Shown: positions 21,224-33,274 of the stretch, one piece after another
Layout of the letters: each line of letters starts with the position of its first letter
Numbering within the stretch: position 1 is the stretch's first letter
From: Plotosus lineatus
Lineage: Eukaryota; Chordata; Actinopteri; Siluriformes; Plotosidae
Direction of reading: 5' to 3'
DNA: 64,000 nucleotides
NCBI GenBank assembly: GCA_024760905.1
Contig: CM045733.1
Span: 33,441,001 to 33,505,000, forward strand
The notes under the pieces: model-generated
What the model was told of the DNA's origin: nothing
The model's database searches: none
What the model saw: the letters and a program-made list of their open reading frames with translations, nothing else
Made by a program: the position numbers and the translations under genes

Positions 21224-21584
21224 GTAGATGTATATGTGTATATAATATCAGTAAATACATAAATGCTTATAATAGCAATTAAGCATTCAAAAATTATGCA
21301 TAAGATGTAAATGAAATATAAATATACATACACATACAGACGCGGGCGCGTGTGCACACTCAGATGTGCACCTCACAAAAATGTAACTATTTCTGATGGG
21401 AGGTTTTGGGTTGTTTTGTGTTTGTTTAGGGGTGGGGGTTTTTTTTGCACAATTGGCCTTGTTTGGTGGCATTTTCCTTATTTTTTCCGCCCTATTCTTC
21501 CTTAATTTCCTTATTTTTTTTAATCCAGTCAATATTTTTTAAGAAAAACCGTGACTTGAAGCGGGAAGTAGCGAGGGATCCCTG

Positions 21585-22337
21585 TATTGCATTTGGGCTA
21601 GGTTGTGCATAAAGCTCAGGGTTTATACAAAATGTTTAAATTCTGTTATGCTTTGTAAAATCTTTTAACGTTTTCCTGTGTAAGGCTGCTTTGCGACAGT
21701 GCCAGTTGTAAAAAGTGCTATACAAATAAAACTGAATTGAATAAAGTGAGGAGGAGACATTATTTTTTTTTAGAGTACTCAACCAGAATACACAATGGTC
21801 TACATCAGTTATAATATCATAAAGATATGGAAAGAATATCAGTAACGCATGAAATCTAAAGAAAGAGGTTTGTCTTGGTTTCTTTATCACAAAGTTGTAC
21901 TTGCAGTCCTGAAAAAGAGGAAGAGATCAACCCTTCTCCCCATTTTGTATTGCTCACAAACACAGATTGCTATCGGAGGAAAGCAAGTAGAAGCCTGTTT
22001 AGCATGCGTCAGTCCCTGAAGCACCTTTTATAGCTTTTCATTCAAATAAGATGGATATGAATTGTATCACTTTTTGCCTTTTTCTTTAGGATTAAGATCA
22101 TACATAACAAATACTGGCACTTTCAGATGGGTTACTTGCCCACAACAAGACTTCATACCATACAAGAAACATGACAGGAAAACAATATGCTGAAGAAGGC
22201 TGAGTATAAAGACTTTAGGACTTTAGTATGTCTACAGATCCTCTGATATCCTGCACAGTGGTTTTCTTTTGAAGCAGCCTTAAGTAAGAGGGCAGGAATG
22301 CTCAGAGACAGATCCACACCTACCCACCCACCCACGT

Positions 22338-22372
<35 letters not shown>

Positions 22373-23385
22373 GGCAATAGAGACTTCATAAAGGGCACTG
22401 ATTGCCCCGAGCAGTTCACAGAATGATTCTGCAAAATCAATTTAAATGTGAAAGCAACTCCTGACCTTTACTAGAACATAATATGAACTATTTGATCCTT
22501 CTACCCAATATTAAGCATTATCATCTTCTTCTGTCATCATGTATAAGTTAAAACCACTTACTTCAGTGCCAGCAAACCTGCGTGAGCACCAGCTGTTCTT
22601 GAACCTTATTTCCATATCAAAAGTGTTATTCAGATGTTAATTATAACACTTATGTCGTACCATAATGATCCGAATGAGTCATGTGTGTAGCTGCATATTT
22701 ATATGACAGGTGCGTAATAGTATTTCACATGTGGATGTCATTCTGTTTCCTTGTGTTAAGCAATGAGCTATTTCCAGGCTGCAGGCATTAAAGAGAAAAC
22801 ATGGTAAGGGTCACTGAGAAATACAGACAAAATTGAAGCTGCACTAACTGCTTGTGCCTCTTTGTAGACACCTTTAGGACATTATGTGTGAACAGAAAGT
22901 CCGAAAGGGAACAGTGAAAGCCTTCATGCTGTATGTAATTATATCCATTTGATATTTTAACAACGTCGTGTTATGTTGGGTTTATTATGGATTTATAAAG
23001 CTGATATTAATACACAAGTCAAAAATTTTTGAACAGCTTAATTTTCCCCATTTGTACAGCTCTTATATATGTTGTATAATGTCTCAGGGTTCTGTAAAAT
23101 TAAAGCATAAAGCATTGAATGAAGGAAGTCACAAAGTAAATATGCATAGGATCTGTCAGCTCCATCAATAAGAATATTAAATCGAATGTAATAAAACCTA
23201 AAATAGTACTGAGGAAGTAAAAGGAAAACAGCTACTCTGTCTAGCTTATTTAAAAAGAAACCCTTTGTGCAAAGTTATATGTCTTGAGGCAGAAAAAGAC
23301 ATTAAGTTCTTAATCCTTCATTAGTTTGCCAATTTTGAATGAGGTAAATAAGTGAATTTGCAGTACATTAGATTTACAAAATCAT
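21585..23385. other. Mostly unique non-coding sequence with one (CA)n tract
   Basis: No exon or RNA gene was recognised. A (CA)n array lies at 22338-22371. Confidence 0.45.
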
Positions 23386-23430
23386 TCACACTCACACCCA
23401 GGGGCAATCTGAAACAGCCAATTAGTAGAG
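23386..23430 (-). mobile_element. SINE-B fragment
   Basis: A 45-base match to the central SINE-B block (TTCACACTCACACCCAGGGG ... CAGCCAATTAG). It is followed by unrelated AT-rich sequence with repeated TATTACGA/ATATATTGC words. Confidence 0.55.
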
Positions 23431-23922
23431 CTGGGTATTGCTGAGATTTTATGTATTGTGATATATTACGATTTCTAGCATGTATTACGAGATGCATTGC
23501 AATATATTGCAAGAAGAATTCTAAATTAAAAGTGAGCCTGTTCTTGAAAGTATTTATTCTTTATTTCAAAAAGAGAAATTAACAGCATTAAAAGCATTGT
23601 TTTTAGTCATTACAATAAAAATTCTAAGCATCAGGAAAGATCTACTTGTGAAAATGTAATGTTTTAAACTTTGGCACAAACATCAATTGAAAAGGAACTG
23701 CATATTGAGCAAGATAAGCTATTTAAACATATTGAATATAAACAACAAACATTAGAAGTGCATCTAATGCTTTTATTAACATATTGTGAAGCATTAATTA
23801 TTAATATATGCATATAAAATTTTTAAGGCGGGATTAAAGGTGAAGCATCATTTTTCGCATATGCAGAAATGTATCATGCACGACTAGTCCTCATCAGACC
23901 TGTGAGCAGTAGATTAATATAC

Positions 23923-23985
23923 AGACACTCCCCACTTTACGTTCATTCGTTTTACGTATTTTTCGATTTTGCATTTTTTTTTTTT
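23923..23985. mobile_element. Possible left end of a further Tigger-like element
   Basis: TA-CAGACACTCCCCACTTTACG resembles the ends of families M2 and M3 in composition and TA context. The rest is cut off by the RTE insertion at about 24000. Confidence 0.35.
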
Positions 23986-24002
23986 TTTTTAATGCAGCCA
24001 TG

Positions 24003-25795
24003 AGGTGGGGGGGGGGGCACGAACCAGTGTCTCTCCCCCTCATGCCGGTCCCAAGCCCGGAGAAATGCAGAGGGTTGTGTCAGGAAGGGCATCCGACGTA
24101 AAACCAATGCCAAACTTTTATGATGCAAATCAGAAGTATTACCCCCATACCGGATCGGTCGAGGCCCGGGTTAACATCGACCGCCATCAGTGCTGTCAAT
24201 CAACAGGGTGCTGATGGAAATTGGACTACTGTTGGTCGAAGACGTCGAAGGAGAGGTGGGAGGCATGTCCGTAGGGAGAGAGAGAAGAGGAAAGGCATGA
24301 GTGTAGGACTGAGAGTAGGGACTTTGAATGTTGGAACTATGCAAAGAAAAGGTAGAGAGCTGGCTGACATGATGCAGAGGAGGAAGGTGGACATACTGTG
24401 TGTTCAGGAGACCAGGTGGAAAGGTAGCAAAGCTAAAAGCTTAGGAGCAGGGTTTAAGCTATTTTATCATGGTGTGGATGGGAAGAGAAATGGAGTAGGA
24501 GTAATCTTGAAGGAGGGGTTTGTCAGGAATGCTCTAAAAGTGAAAAGAGTGTCAGACAGAGTGATGAGTCTCAAGTTAGAAATTGAAGGTGTAATGCTCA
24601 ATGTTGTTAGTGCTTATGCCCCACAGGCAGGATGTGAGCTAGAAGAGAAGGAGAGATTCTGGAGTGACTTAGATGAAGTGATGCAGAGTACCCCCAGAGG
24701 TGAAAGAGTGGTCATTGGTGCAGACTTCAATGGACATGTTGGTGCAGGCAACAGAGGGGATGAGGAAGTGATGGGCAGGTTTGGTATCCAGGACAGGAAC
24801 GCAGAAGGACAGATGTTGATAGATTTTGCAAAACGGATGGAAATGGCTGTGGTGAATACTTTCTTCCAGAAGAAACAGGAGCATAGGGTGACTTATAAAA
24901 GCGGAGGTAGGAGCACACAGGTAGACTACATCTTGTGTAGGCGATGTAATTTGAAGGAAGTCAGTGACTGCAAAGTAGTAGTGGGTGAGAGTGTTGCCAA
25001 ACAGCATAGGATGGTGGTATGCAGGATGACGCTGATGGTGAGGAAGTTGAAGAAGGCAAAGGCAGAGCAGAAGACAAAGTGGTGGAAGTTGAAAAAGGAA
25101 GAGTGTCGTGTTGTGTTCAAGGAGGAGTTGAAACAGGCTTTGGGTGGCCAGGAAGTGCTTCCAAATGACTGGACAACCACAGCAAATGTGATCAGGGACA
25201 CAGGTAGGAGAGTACTTGGTGTGTCCTCTGGAAGGAAAGTAGATAAGGAGACTTGGTGGTGGAATGAGGACGTGCAGGAGTGTGTACAAAGGAAGAGGTT
25301 AGCTAAGAAAAAGTGGGACATAGAGAAGAACGAAGAGAGTAAACAGGAGTACAGGGAGACACAGCGTAAGGCAAAAGTAGCAGTGGCTAAGGCCAAACAG
25401 AGGGCGTATGATGACTTGTATGATAGGTTGGACAGTAAAGAGGGAGAAAATGATCTATACATGTTTGCACAGCAGAGAAATAGAGATGGGAAGGACGTGC
25501 AGCAAGTTAGATTGATAAAGGACAGAGAGGGAAATGTATTGACTGATGACAGAAGTGTGCTGGGAAGATGGAAAGAGTACTTTGAAGAGCTGATGAATGA
25601 GGAAAATGAGAGAAAAAAAGAGTAGAAGAGGTGACCATTGAGGAGCAGGATGTAGCAAAGATCAGTAAGGGTGAAGTAAGAAGGGCAATGAAGAGGATGA
25701 AGAATGGAAAGGCAGTTGGTCCTGATGACATACCTGTGGAGGTATGGAAGTGTCTAGGAGAGGTAGCAGTAGATTTTCTGACAAGAACTTTCCGA
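24003..25795 (+). mobile_element. RTE-clade LINE, 5' part to early RT
   Basis: The copy starts in the 5' UTR, with GTGGGGGG and then GGGTTGTGTCAGGAAGGGC at about 24071-24090. It runs through the endonuclease to the RT entry (KMRNGKAVGPDDIP-type, 25690-25740) and ends abruptly at FLTRTF. At that point a second RTE copy begins in the opposite orientation. It is the best-preserved coding RTE copy here. Confidence 0.92.
24120..25625 (+). pseudogene. RTE pol N-terminal frame: endonuclease plus linker (501 codons)
   Basis: This long open frame carries an apurinic-endonuclease-like domain at roughly residues 60-300: GTLNVGTMQRKG, LCVQETRWKG (catalytic E), NVVSAYAPQAG, VIGADFNGHVG (D/N pair) and TQVDYILCRR. 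It continues into a basic linker with KKWDIEKNEESK. The endonuclease nicks target DNA for target-primed reverse transcription. The frame ends at 25625 because an A-run (A7 where the copy at 12.96 kb has A5) shifts the frame; RT-type codons resume at 25631. The true start may lie downstream, at the MSVGLRVGTLN methionine near 24297. Confidence 0.85.
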
Positions 25796-27140
25796 CATTT
25801 GCCACCGCTACTTTCGCCTTACGATGTATCTCCCTGTACTCCTGTTTACTCTCTTCGATCCTCTCAATGTCTCACTTCTTCTTAGCTAACCTCTTCCTTT
25901 GTACACACTCCTGCACTTCCTCATTCCACCACCAAGTCTCCTTATCTACTTTCTTTCCAGAGGACACACCAAGTATTCTCCTACCTGTCTTCCTGATCAC
26001 ATTAGCTGTAGTTGTCCAGTCATCCGGATGCACTTGCTGACCACCCAAAGCCTGTTTCAACTCCTCCTTGAAGACAACATGACACTCTTCCTTTTTCAGC
26101 TTTCACCACTTCTGCTCTGCTCTGCCCTCACCATCAGCGACATCCTGCACATGCTGTTTGGCAACACTCTCACCCACTACTATTTTGCAGTCACTGACTT
26201 CCTTCAAACCGCATCGCCTACACAAGATGTAGTCTACCTGTGTGCTCCTACCTCCGCTTTTATGTCACCCTATGCTCCTGTCTCTTCTGGAAGAAAGTAT
26301 TTACCACAGCCATTTCCATCCTTTTTGCAAAATCTATCAACATCTGTCCTTCTGTGTTCCTGTCCTGGATACCAAACCTGCCCATCACTTCCTTGTCCCC
26401 TCTGTTGCCTGCACCAACATGTCCATTGATGTCTGAATGACCACTTTTTCACCTCTGGGGGTACTCTGCATCACTTCATCTAACTCACTCTAGAATCTCT
26501 CCTTCTCTTTTAGCTCACATCCTGCCTGTGGGGCATAAGTGCTAACAACATTGAACATCACGCTTTCAATTTCTAACTTGAGACTCATCACTCTGTCTGA
26601 CACTCTTTTCACTTCTAGAACATTCCTGACAAACTCCTCCTTCAAGATGATTCCTACTCCATTTCTCTTCCCATCCACACCATGATTAAACAGCTTAAAC
26701 CCTGCTCCTAAGCTTCTAGTCTTGCTACCTTTCCACCTGGTCTCCTGAACACGCAGTATGTCCACCTTCCTCCGCTGCATCATGTCAGCCAGCTCTCTAC
26801 CTCTTACTGTCATAGTTCCAAAATTCAAAGTACCTACTCTCAGTCCTAGACTCATGTCTTTCCTCTTCTCTTTCCGCCTACGGAAACGCCTCCCGCCTCT
26901 CCTTCTTCGACCAACAGTAGTCCAATTTCCACAACACCCTGTTGATTAAAGCACTGATGGCAGTCGTTGATAATCCAGGCCTCGACTGATCCGGTATGAA
27001 ATTCATTTTGATCATTCGCATATTTATCTTGGCACAAGTTTTATGCCGGATGCTGTTCCTGTCGCAACCCTCTGCATTTATCCGGGCTTGGGACCGGCGT
27101 GAGGATGAACATTGGCTTGTGTCCCCCCCCCACAGCTGCA
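25796..27140 (-). mobile_element. RTE-clade LINE, second copy in inverted orientation
   Basis: The minus strand runs from the 5' UTR (at about 27140, GGTTGCGACAGGAACAGC) through the endonuclease (LRVQETRWKG, VVSTYAPQAG) to the linker at about 25800. It corresponds to 24030-25395 of the plus-strand copy. Internal deletions and stops are present, so it is the more decayed of the pair. The junction at 25795/25796 has no intervening unique sequence. Confidence 0.9.
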
Positions 27141-27807
27141 TTCATCAGCTGCTGTCTCACAAAATGAAACCATATTTTGTTGAACTCGATGCTACAGTGC
27201 TTTAAAGTGCAGAGAACTGACCAAGCAGACTGAAGCACCCTAGAAACCATGTTAATTGTCCTCGTTCTCTGTTTCTAGACATCAGCATGTCAGGTTCCTC
27301 TTATTCACCACCTGCCGCTCAGCAGCATGCTGGTGTCAAAAACCTTATAGCAATACTGTTCAATCTAATTGCCAAGGTCATTACTTTGCGATGTTCAATT
27401 TCCTCTGAAACATATTACCCAGGTACAATATGTAAAATTCATAATGGATTAATTCTCAAGTGGTCTTATTGTTTCTGCCTCCCAAAGAGCCTTTTTGTCT
27501 CATCTTTGCTATCATTACTGCAACTTGCTTCCTCGGTTTGTCAAATGGCCAGCAATGGGCTCTCTGGGCTCAGAACACTGTGGTTTGACTATAAGGAATT
27601 CTGCAGCAGAATTCAGTACACTACTTGATAAAAACAGCGACAAATATTTTTATGGTATAGTAACACAATCGTCAAATTAAAATAACCAAAATCTCTTTAT
27701 CCTTTATCTGCTTTGCTAAAATATTCTCTTAAGAACTACTGCATAGCTCAAACATTCTAATGAATCATATTTTATATATATATATAATATATATGTATAT
27801 ATATGTA

Positions 27808-28614
27808 CTGGGATCCGTTGCTACTTCACACTTCAATTCATGCGGCTTCAGTGCATCGTGTTTTTTTGTTTGTTTCTTTGTTTTTAAATCTTTTTCTTTT
27901 CCTTTCTGCTTTTTTCCCATTCTCAGATCATCTGATTCGCACATTTGATTTGGTCTAGGTTTTTATGTCGGATGCCCTTCCTGTCACAACCCTTTAACAA
28001 GGGACAGAAACACGCTGATGGCTTTGCAGCTTACTCTTTACAAAAGTCAGGTTCTTTTACATGCCTCTCACCATTGACAGTGAGAGACATGGCCCGCCTT
28101 TGATAACCCAGTTAGCTGCACTGGGGGGACAGTGACAACCCTGTGGGGACTCGAACCCCCAACCTTAGAATCAGCGATCCTGCGCCCTATCCACTAGACC
28201 ACCACTGCCCCGTTTTTAAATATTATATATAATGGTTTTAAATGTTAATCGAATTTAAAAATAAGGAAATTAGGGAAGAATAGAGTTGAAAGTTCAGGAA
28301 AATGTCACAAAAACAAGGTAAAAAAAAACCTATATCAACAAAAAACAACCCAAAAGCTCCCATCAAAACTAGTTACATTGTTGTGAGGTGCGCATCTGAG
28401 TGCATGCACTTGCATAAGATTTACATCTTAGCATTATTTTTATGATAAGCATTTATAGCATTGAATATGTATTTACTGATATTTTATACACATACATGTA
28501 TATATACGTCAGTCAGGGGGTTCGGGGGGGGGGGGGGGTAATCCCATTTCGCAGATTTCGGTGGTCGCGTGGGGATCTTGGTCCCAATTAACCACGGAAC
28601 GTGAGGGATCCCTG
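27808..28614. mobile_element. Tigger-like MITE M1 with nested SINE-A
   Basis: Left end TA-CTGGGATCCGTTGCTAC and right end GTGAGGGATCCCTG-TA, with the same interior as other M1 copies in the opposite orientation. A (TA)n-rich tract adjoins its left side, and a run of about 16 G lies at 28526-28541. Confidence 0.85.
27890..28211 (-). mobile_element. SINE-A copy with RTE-type tail, nested in MITE M1
   Basis: Flanked by 10-bp duplications GTTTTTAAAT (27880-27889 and 28212-28221). It lacks part of the block around the RTE cytosine-rich tail (GACCCC) and part of the AGCAATGG region, but head and body are clear. Confidence 0.88.
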
Positions 28615-31479
28615 TATTCAATGAATTCAATTAAAATAAATCAGTTTAGTACAGTTACAGAATTAGCGCCAAGCTGCATTATCAGTGTTCCAACAGCTTG
28701 TCATGGCCAAGCACCTTATTAAGATATTTTATGTTGTTTTTCCTGTACTTTACAACTGTGTGAATCTGCCAAGACAGATACAAAGCATTGATAAATGGCT
28801 ATGCACCCATTACCAGCAGCAATTACACTGCCAAACAGGCATAAGGCTTTAGTATCATTATTATCTGACTTATAGGTGAAAATGGGGACAAAGATAGGAT
28901 TTTTGTTGTATATCTTAAGAGAAAATGCTTTTAACGGGTCACTAGTTCAAGATTTCCAAGTAGTCTGACATGGTTTGATACAATGATAGTAGGAAAAACT
29001 TTCCGAAGATAAAATCTTTATTTTTATCGCTACGGGATGATATTGGAACCGAGGGCTGGTTGCTTTGAAGAAATCTTCCACCTGTAACTCTCTAAAAAGC
29101 AATTTCCTGATGAAGGGGAAAACAGTCCATATTTCTTCTGCTCTTTGAATGTTTACAGATTATTTACAGAGCCTGACTCTCAACTAGATTTGCACACAGA
29201 GTGCCAAATATCAACTGTCTTTACAATAAAACTAATTTAAAATTAATTACTACATAGTTATGATGACAATAAGATCGAAGGAATGAGAGATCTACAGTGA
29301 CAACTGTTACACATAGAGTTGAATAAAATCACAAAATAAGAGTCTCTTATAATTTACCTAGAGGTGGAACTATGACTTGATTTCATTTTTATTTGAATGT
29401 CACTGTGACAAAAGCCATGATTTACCCGAGATCCAGGTATGTTTATGATTAAGCAAAATTTCTTTTTGAAATCCAGGGGGAAAAGGTGGAAAATTGGTGA
29501 AAAATACATTGTTAATAACTTTACCTGAGAGTTTTTTTTATTTCAAAATCTGTTTGTTTCACTGTTTTGAAATATTAGACATTATCAACCTCACAATTGA
29601 ACACATGAATCAATTACAAATATAAACATAAATCATAAAAATCTCTAACTGTATTTGACTTTTCTTATGTACCGGTGGAGTTATATACTAAAATAATTAT
29701 TCAGCCCAGGATCAATGTGTATCACTGAATAGTTCACAATATATTTCATCTTAACTAATCCATTCAGTACATGAGGATCAGTGCGACCAGGTGCCGAATC
29801 ATATACCTTGTCAATCAAAATGCTCTGATGACATCTTTGCTTGGCATTTCAAATAAATAAACATAAATGAAGAACATTTTATCGCTTCTTAAAACACTCC
29901 TTTTTTGGTTAAATATGAAGCAATTAATAGTAATTTGATAACATCTGGAAAATCATTTAAAGCTTCATTTAAAAACTTTTCTCAAATAAAGGCATCTCCT
30001 ACAAATGCATTCATATGGTAAACAGCTAAAATCTGTGTGCACACCTTTCCATTGCTAACTTTTCTGTGTGTCCTTAGTAAATCCCTATGGTTTTTTCCCC
30101 TTGGGCTCATGGAGGATATGGGATCGCTGCAGGATGAACACATGACAGACTTCAGGGCACTGACTAATCTAATGTGTATGAAGGCTAATCAGAAAAACAG
30201 CAGGAGAACTTTACTACAGGCTGATAAATGAAGCATAAAATTATCACGCTATACTTAGACCTGGATGCTAATACTGCATTGTCAATCAGTTGCATGAAAA
30301 TTCTTATAGTTTGAGTGAAGTTAGTTTCTTTGTCTACGTTGGAGTTCTGAATAAAGGCATAGATATCTGTCAAAGGAAAATAAAAGAAAATATAAATATA
30401 AATGGAAATAAGGAACTCACACAAATGCAGTGTTACTAATAAAGTACACAACATACTGCCATTAGTACTATTCAATGCATTAGTTATATCTGCTATCAAG
30501 ACCTAGAAGAACCAGAAACCAAGAACAGTGCTATAATGTAAAAACAGCCATATTGTTTTCTAATCTAACGATCTAATATCTGGCGACATCTGTCATTTTC
30601 CAAGGCTTGCACACTGACAGGGGTATAAGCCTTACATGGAGCCAATGCTTTGTTTTATATAGAGTGGTGATAACATTCCCAGGAGAGCTCTAACCCTCGT
30701 TTTGAAATTTTCCTTAAAGCCGTAATAAGGCACCGTTTTATACTTGAAAATCTCCTATAATATTGTTACATCACAGGCAATAAACCCTAACCTGAAATTA
30801 GAACTTCAAGGCATTTTGTCAGAATAGTAATTTTTTAATTCTTTTGACCAATCTACTGTGTTTTTGTATTATTATTCCATTGAAATGTGAAAGAAGCAGC
30901 TGAAGGAAAGAAAGCATCAAGCATACTATTCAAAACCTCCCTGTATGACACATGGAAAAAGATAAGTTCAAGATGGGTTTCAACAGGATTAATAATACTT
31001 TGCGGAGGTTGCACTGCACCACGTACAAGAAGAAAGCTAACAAAGTAGAGGTCATGTGGTCCATCCGCAAACAAAACCAAGGAACCGGATGCTGTGAGAG
31101 GTGACGTGGCCTCTTTAAACTTAGGTGGTTCTCTTTCTCAAAACAAAAACAAATCAAATGCTTTATTGTAGTTTACTGACTAGTGTCTGTATTGAGTTTC
31201 ATTTATGTCATGTGGTTGCGCAAACGCACAAATAACAACAGAAATATTTAGGTTGTTTATGAGAGGGGCTTTTAGATCTGAAAATAAGAACAGAATCCTT
31301 CCACTAAAACAGGGACGCAAGAAAAACAGAATTTTCTCTTCATCAGGACATGGCCTTGAAATGTTTTACTGCTGATGTAACAATCCACAACTATGGGCTA
31401 GACAGGCCAAATAGAACCCAAAAATCAAAAAGGTCCTTACTGGGTTCCTGTCAAACTCAATAAATAAAGTTACCCTTAC
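28615..31479. other. AT-rich sequence, probable RERG intron
   Basis: No repeat in common with the rest of the window and no convincing exon was found, although this interval lies downstream of the RERG coding exon on the minus strand. A search by eye for the next RERG exon (encoding the switch I region after GKS) found nothing. Confidence 0.5.
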
Positions 31480-31633
31480 CTGATTTCCCAACTCCAGCTC
31501 GTCCAAAAACAGCCACTTTAACATCTGGGCTCTTCGCCATAATAACAGATAATACTTCAGTGAAAGGAATTAATCACTGAGTGGACAGCTATTGTTGTGA
31601 TGCTGCAGCCTCCTCATTGGATTATCTCTGCCT
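31480..31633 (-). CDS. rerg: RERG first coding exon (start codon and P-loop)
   Basis: The minus strand has an ATG at 31540 and 61 coding bases ending at 31480, followed by the splice donor GTAAGG. The 20 encoded residues begin MAKS and contain FGRAGVGKS, the phosphate-binding loop of a Ras-like GTPase. MAKS..VK.A.FGRAGVGKS is the N-terminus of RERG (Ras-related and estrogen-regulated growth inhibitor), and the split of the next codon after G fits the family. RERG is a cytosolic GTPase without a lipid anchor. A pyrimidine-rich acceptor ending TATGCAG lies at 31640-31634, so bases 31633-31541 are 5' UTR of the same exon. The remaining exons are outside the window or unrecognised. Confidence 0.82.
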
Positions 31634-31639
31634 CTGCAT

Positions 31640-32850
31640 AGGAGGGTAGAATCTGCTATAAACACACAAACACACAAAATCTGAACCATAACTCATACAT
31701 TTAATGGCAGGGGTTTAAAAACGATATTATTTTAAGGTAATTCGGGCTGGTCTGAATGGCAACAAGCTGAATTTTAGCACTGATGCAACTAGCCCTCTCG
31801 AAAGCCTCGTGCTAACGAATCTTCTGGTTTTGGAAACAAATTGTTCATGTGGATCTCTCAGTAATAAAATTATGAGTCACTCTCAGTCATAGTGTGGGCA
31901 ATGTGGATGTGCATATGTGAAGATTTGCATGTGTGTGGCATGCCAAAAATTATTCATTCACAAAGTATTACGCAGTTCCTGACACTAAATACATTGTCAA
32001 ATCAAATTCAATTTCATTTGTCGTCAGCATTAAGTTGCTTCTCATAAGTAAATTGTACTTCTAAACCCATTCATACTGTCATTTACAGAATATTTGGCCT
32101 TCACAATAAATATTTTTCTGCATGAAAGAAGACAGGATGAGGCAACAGGTTAATATTGTAAAGTGTAAGGCATCTGATGTACGAAACATTCTTTGAATGC
32201 TATGTTCTACATTGTGCGGTATTTCAAGATTAGTTCCACTTATAAAAATTTTTTTTTTTGGCCCAAGGGCTCCGGATGAATTCAACTCAATTCATCATTT
32301 AAACATTATGTTCTGTTTCATTCAGTGTGAGCCAGGCAGAAAGCACTACCATATCTTCATTAGTTTGCATTATAGACAATGTAAGAACAAAAAATGTTAT
32401 TAGACATGCATTCTAAGAGTGCAGTGAACCTCCACCCCACAGTATCGATATTGTAGCAAATAGGCCCAACATGGCGACTGTTTTATATTACCCAGTACCC
32501 AATATTTCCAATAGATGTAACCATATCAGTGGAAAAAACCCTCTTGTTTGAATAAGAGATGTTTGAGGTTTAACCTCCCAAGGTCACTCAAAGTCAAAGG
32601 CAATTGTCTTATTTGAAAGCCTGTGTATAATATTCTATTAGAGTTCCATAGTAATAACATGTCCTTGGCACTTCTTTTGTAGTTATAAAGCACTTAAAAC
32701 ATGATGGCATTGATTTTGACCTTACAAGTTGAAGGCCAGTAGGGATTACACTCATTTGAATATGTTTATGTAATTTCCTATTTGTCTCATATGTCACCTT
32801 GTTTCTCAGACATAAGCAAATCTTCCAAACTCTGTGACCTTCCTGTGACA
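31640..32850. other. Non-coding sequence, probable RERG 5' intron
   Basis: Upstream of the acceptor on the minus strand, AT-rich, without recognised repeats. Confidence 0.45.
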
Positions 32851-32855
32851 TTAAC

Positions 32856-33265
32856 CTCTTCTTCTTCTTCTTCTTTTCCTTTCGGCTGTTCCCTTCAGGG
32901 GTCGCCACAGCAAACCATCCGCCTCCATCTTGCCCTGTCCTCTGCATCTTTTTCTCTTACTCCAATGCCCTTCATGTCCTCCTTCACCACATCCATAAAT
33001 CTCTTCTTTGGTCTTCTTCTAGGCCTTCTGCCTGGTAGTTCCAACCTCAGCATCCTACTGCCAATATACTCACTATCCCTCCTCTGTACATGTCTAAACC
33101 ATCTCAATCTAGCCTCTCTGACTTTGTCTCCAAAACATCTTACATGGGCTGTCCCTCTGATGTACTCATTTCTGATCCTATCCATCCTCGTTACTCCCAG
33201 AGAGAACCTCAACATTTTCATCTCTGCTACCTCCAGCTCTGCCTCCTGCCTTTTTCTCAGCGCCA
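32856..33265 (-). mobile_element. RTE 3' end, 5'-truncated
   Basis: The minus strand encodes the RTE pol C-terminus (LRWFRHVQRRDSEYIGSRM, then the RRPRRRPKKRFMD basic block) followed by the short 3' UTR and a (GAA)n tail. The flanks ACATTAACCTCT (ending 32855 and again at about 33266-33277) form a 12-bp target-site duplication. It is a typical 5'-truncated LINE insertion. Confidence 0.9.
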
Positions 33266-33274
33266 CATTAACCT

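Larger units (their letters stand above)
20106..21584. mobile_element. Tigger-like MITE M1, interrupted by a THAP-encoding element
   Basis: Left end TA-CAGGGATCCCTCAC and right end GAGGGATCCCTG-TA are inverted and TA-flanked. The interior outside 20204-21231 matches the copies at 27808 and 41673, including the CACTCAGATGTGCACCTCAC region and a G/T-rich arm. A separate 1.0-kb transposon has inserted near the left end. Confidence 0.85.

Noticed and set aside
22320..22371. CRISPR-like array
   Set aside because: This is a vertebrate sequence and the repeats are simple CA units with no spacers.
30185..30499. Minus-strand frame near 30.3 kb as a downstream RERG exon
   Set aside because: The residues do not match the G-domain sequence expected after the P-loop exon, and no paired splice sites fit.
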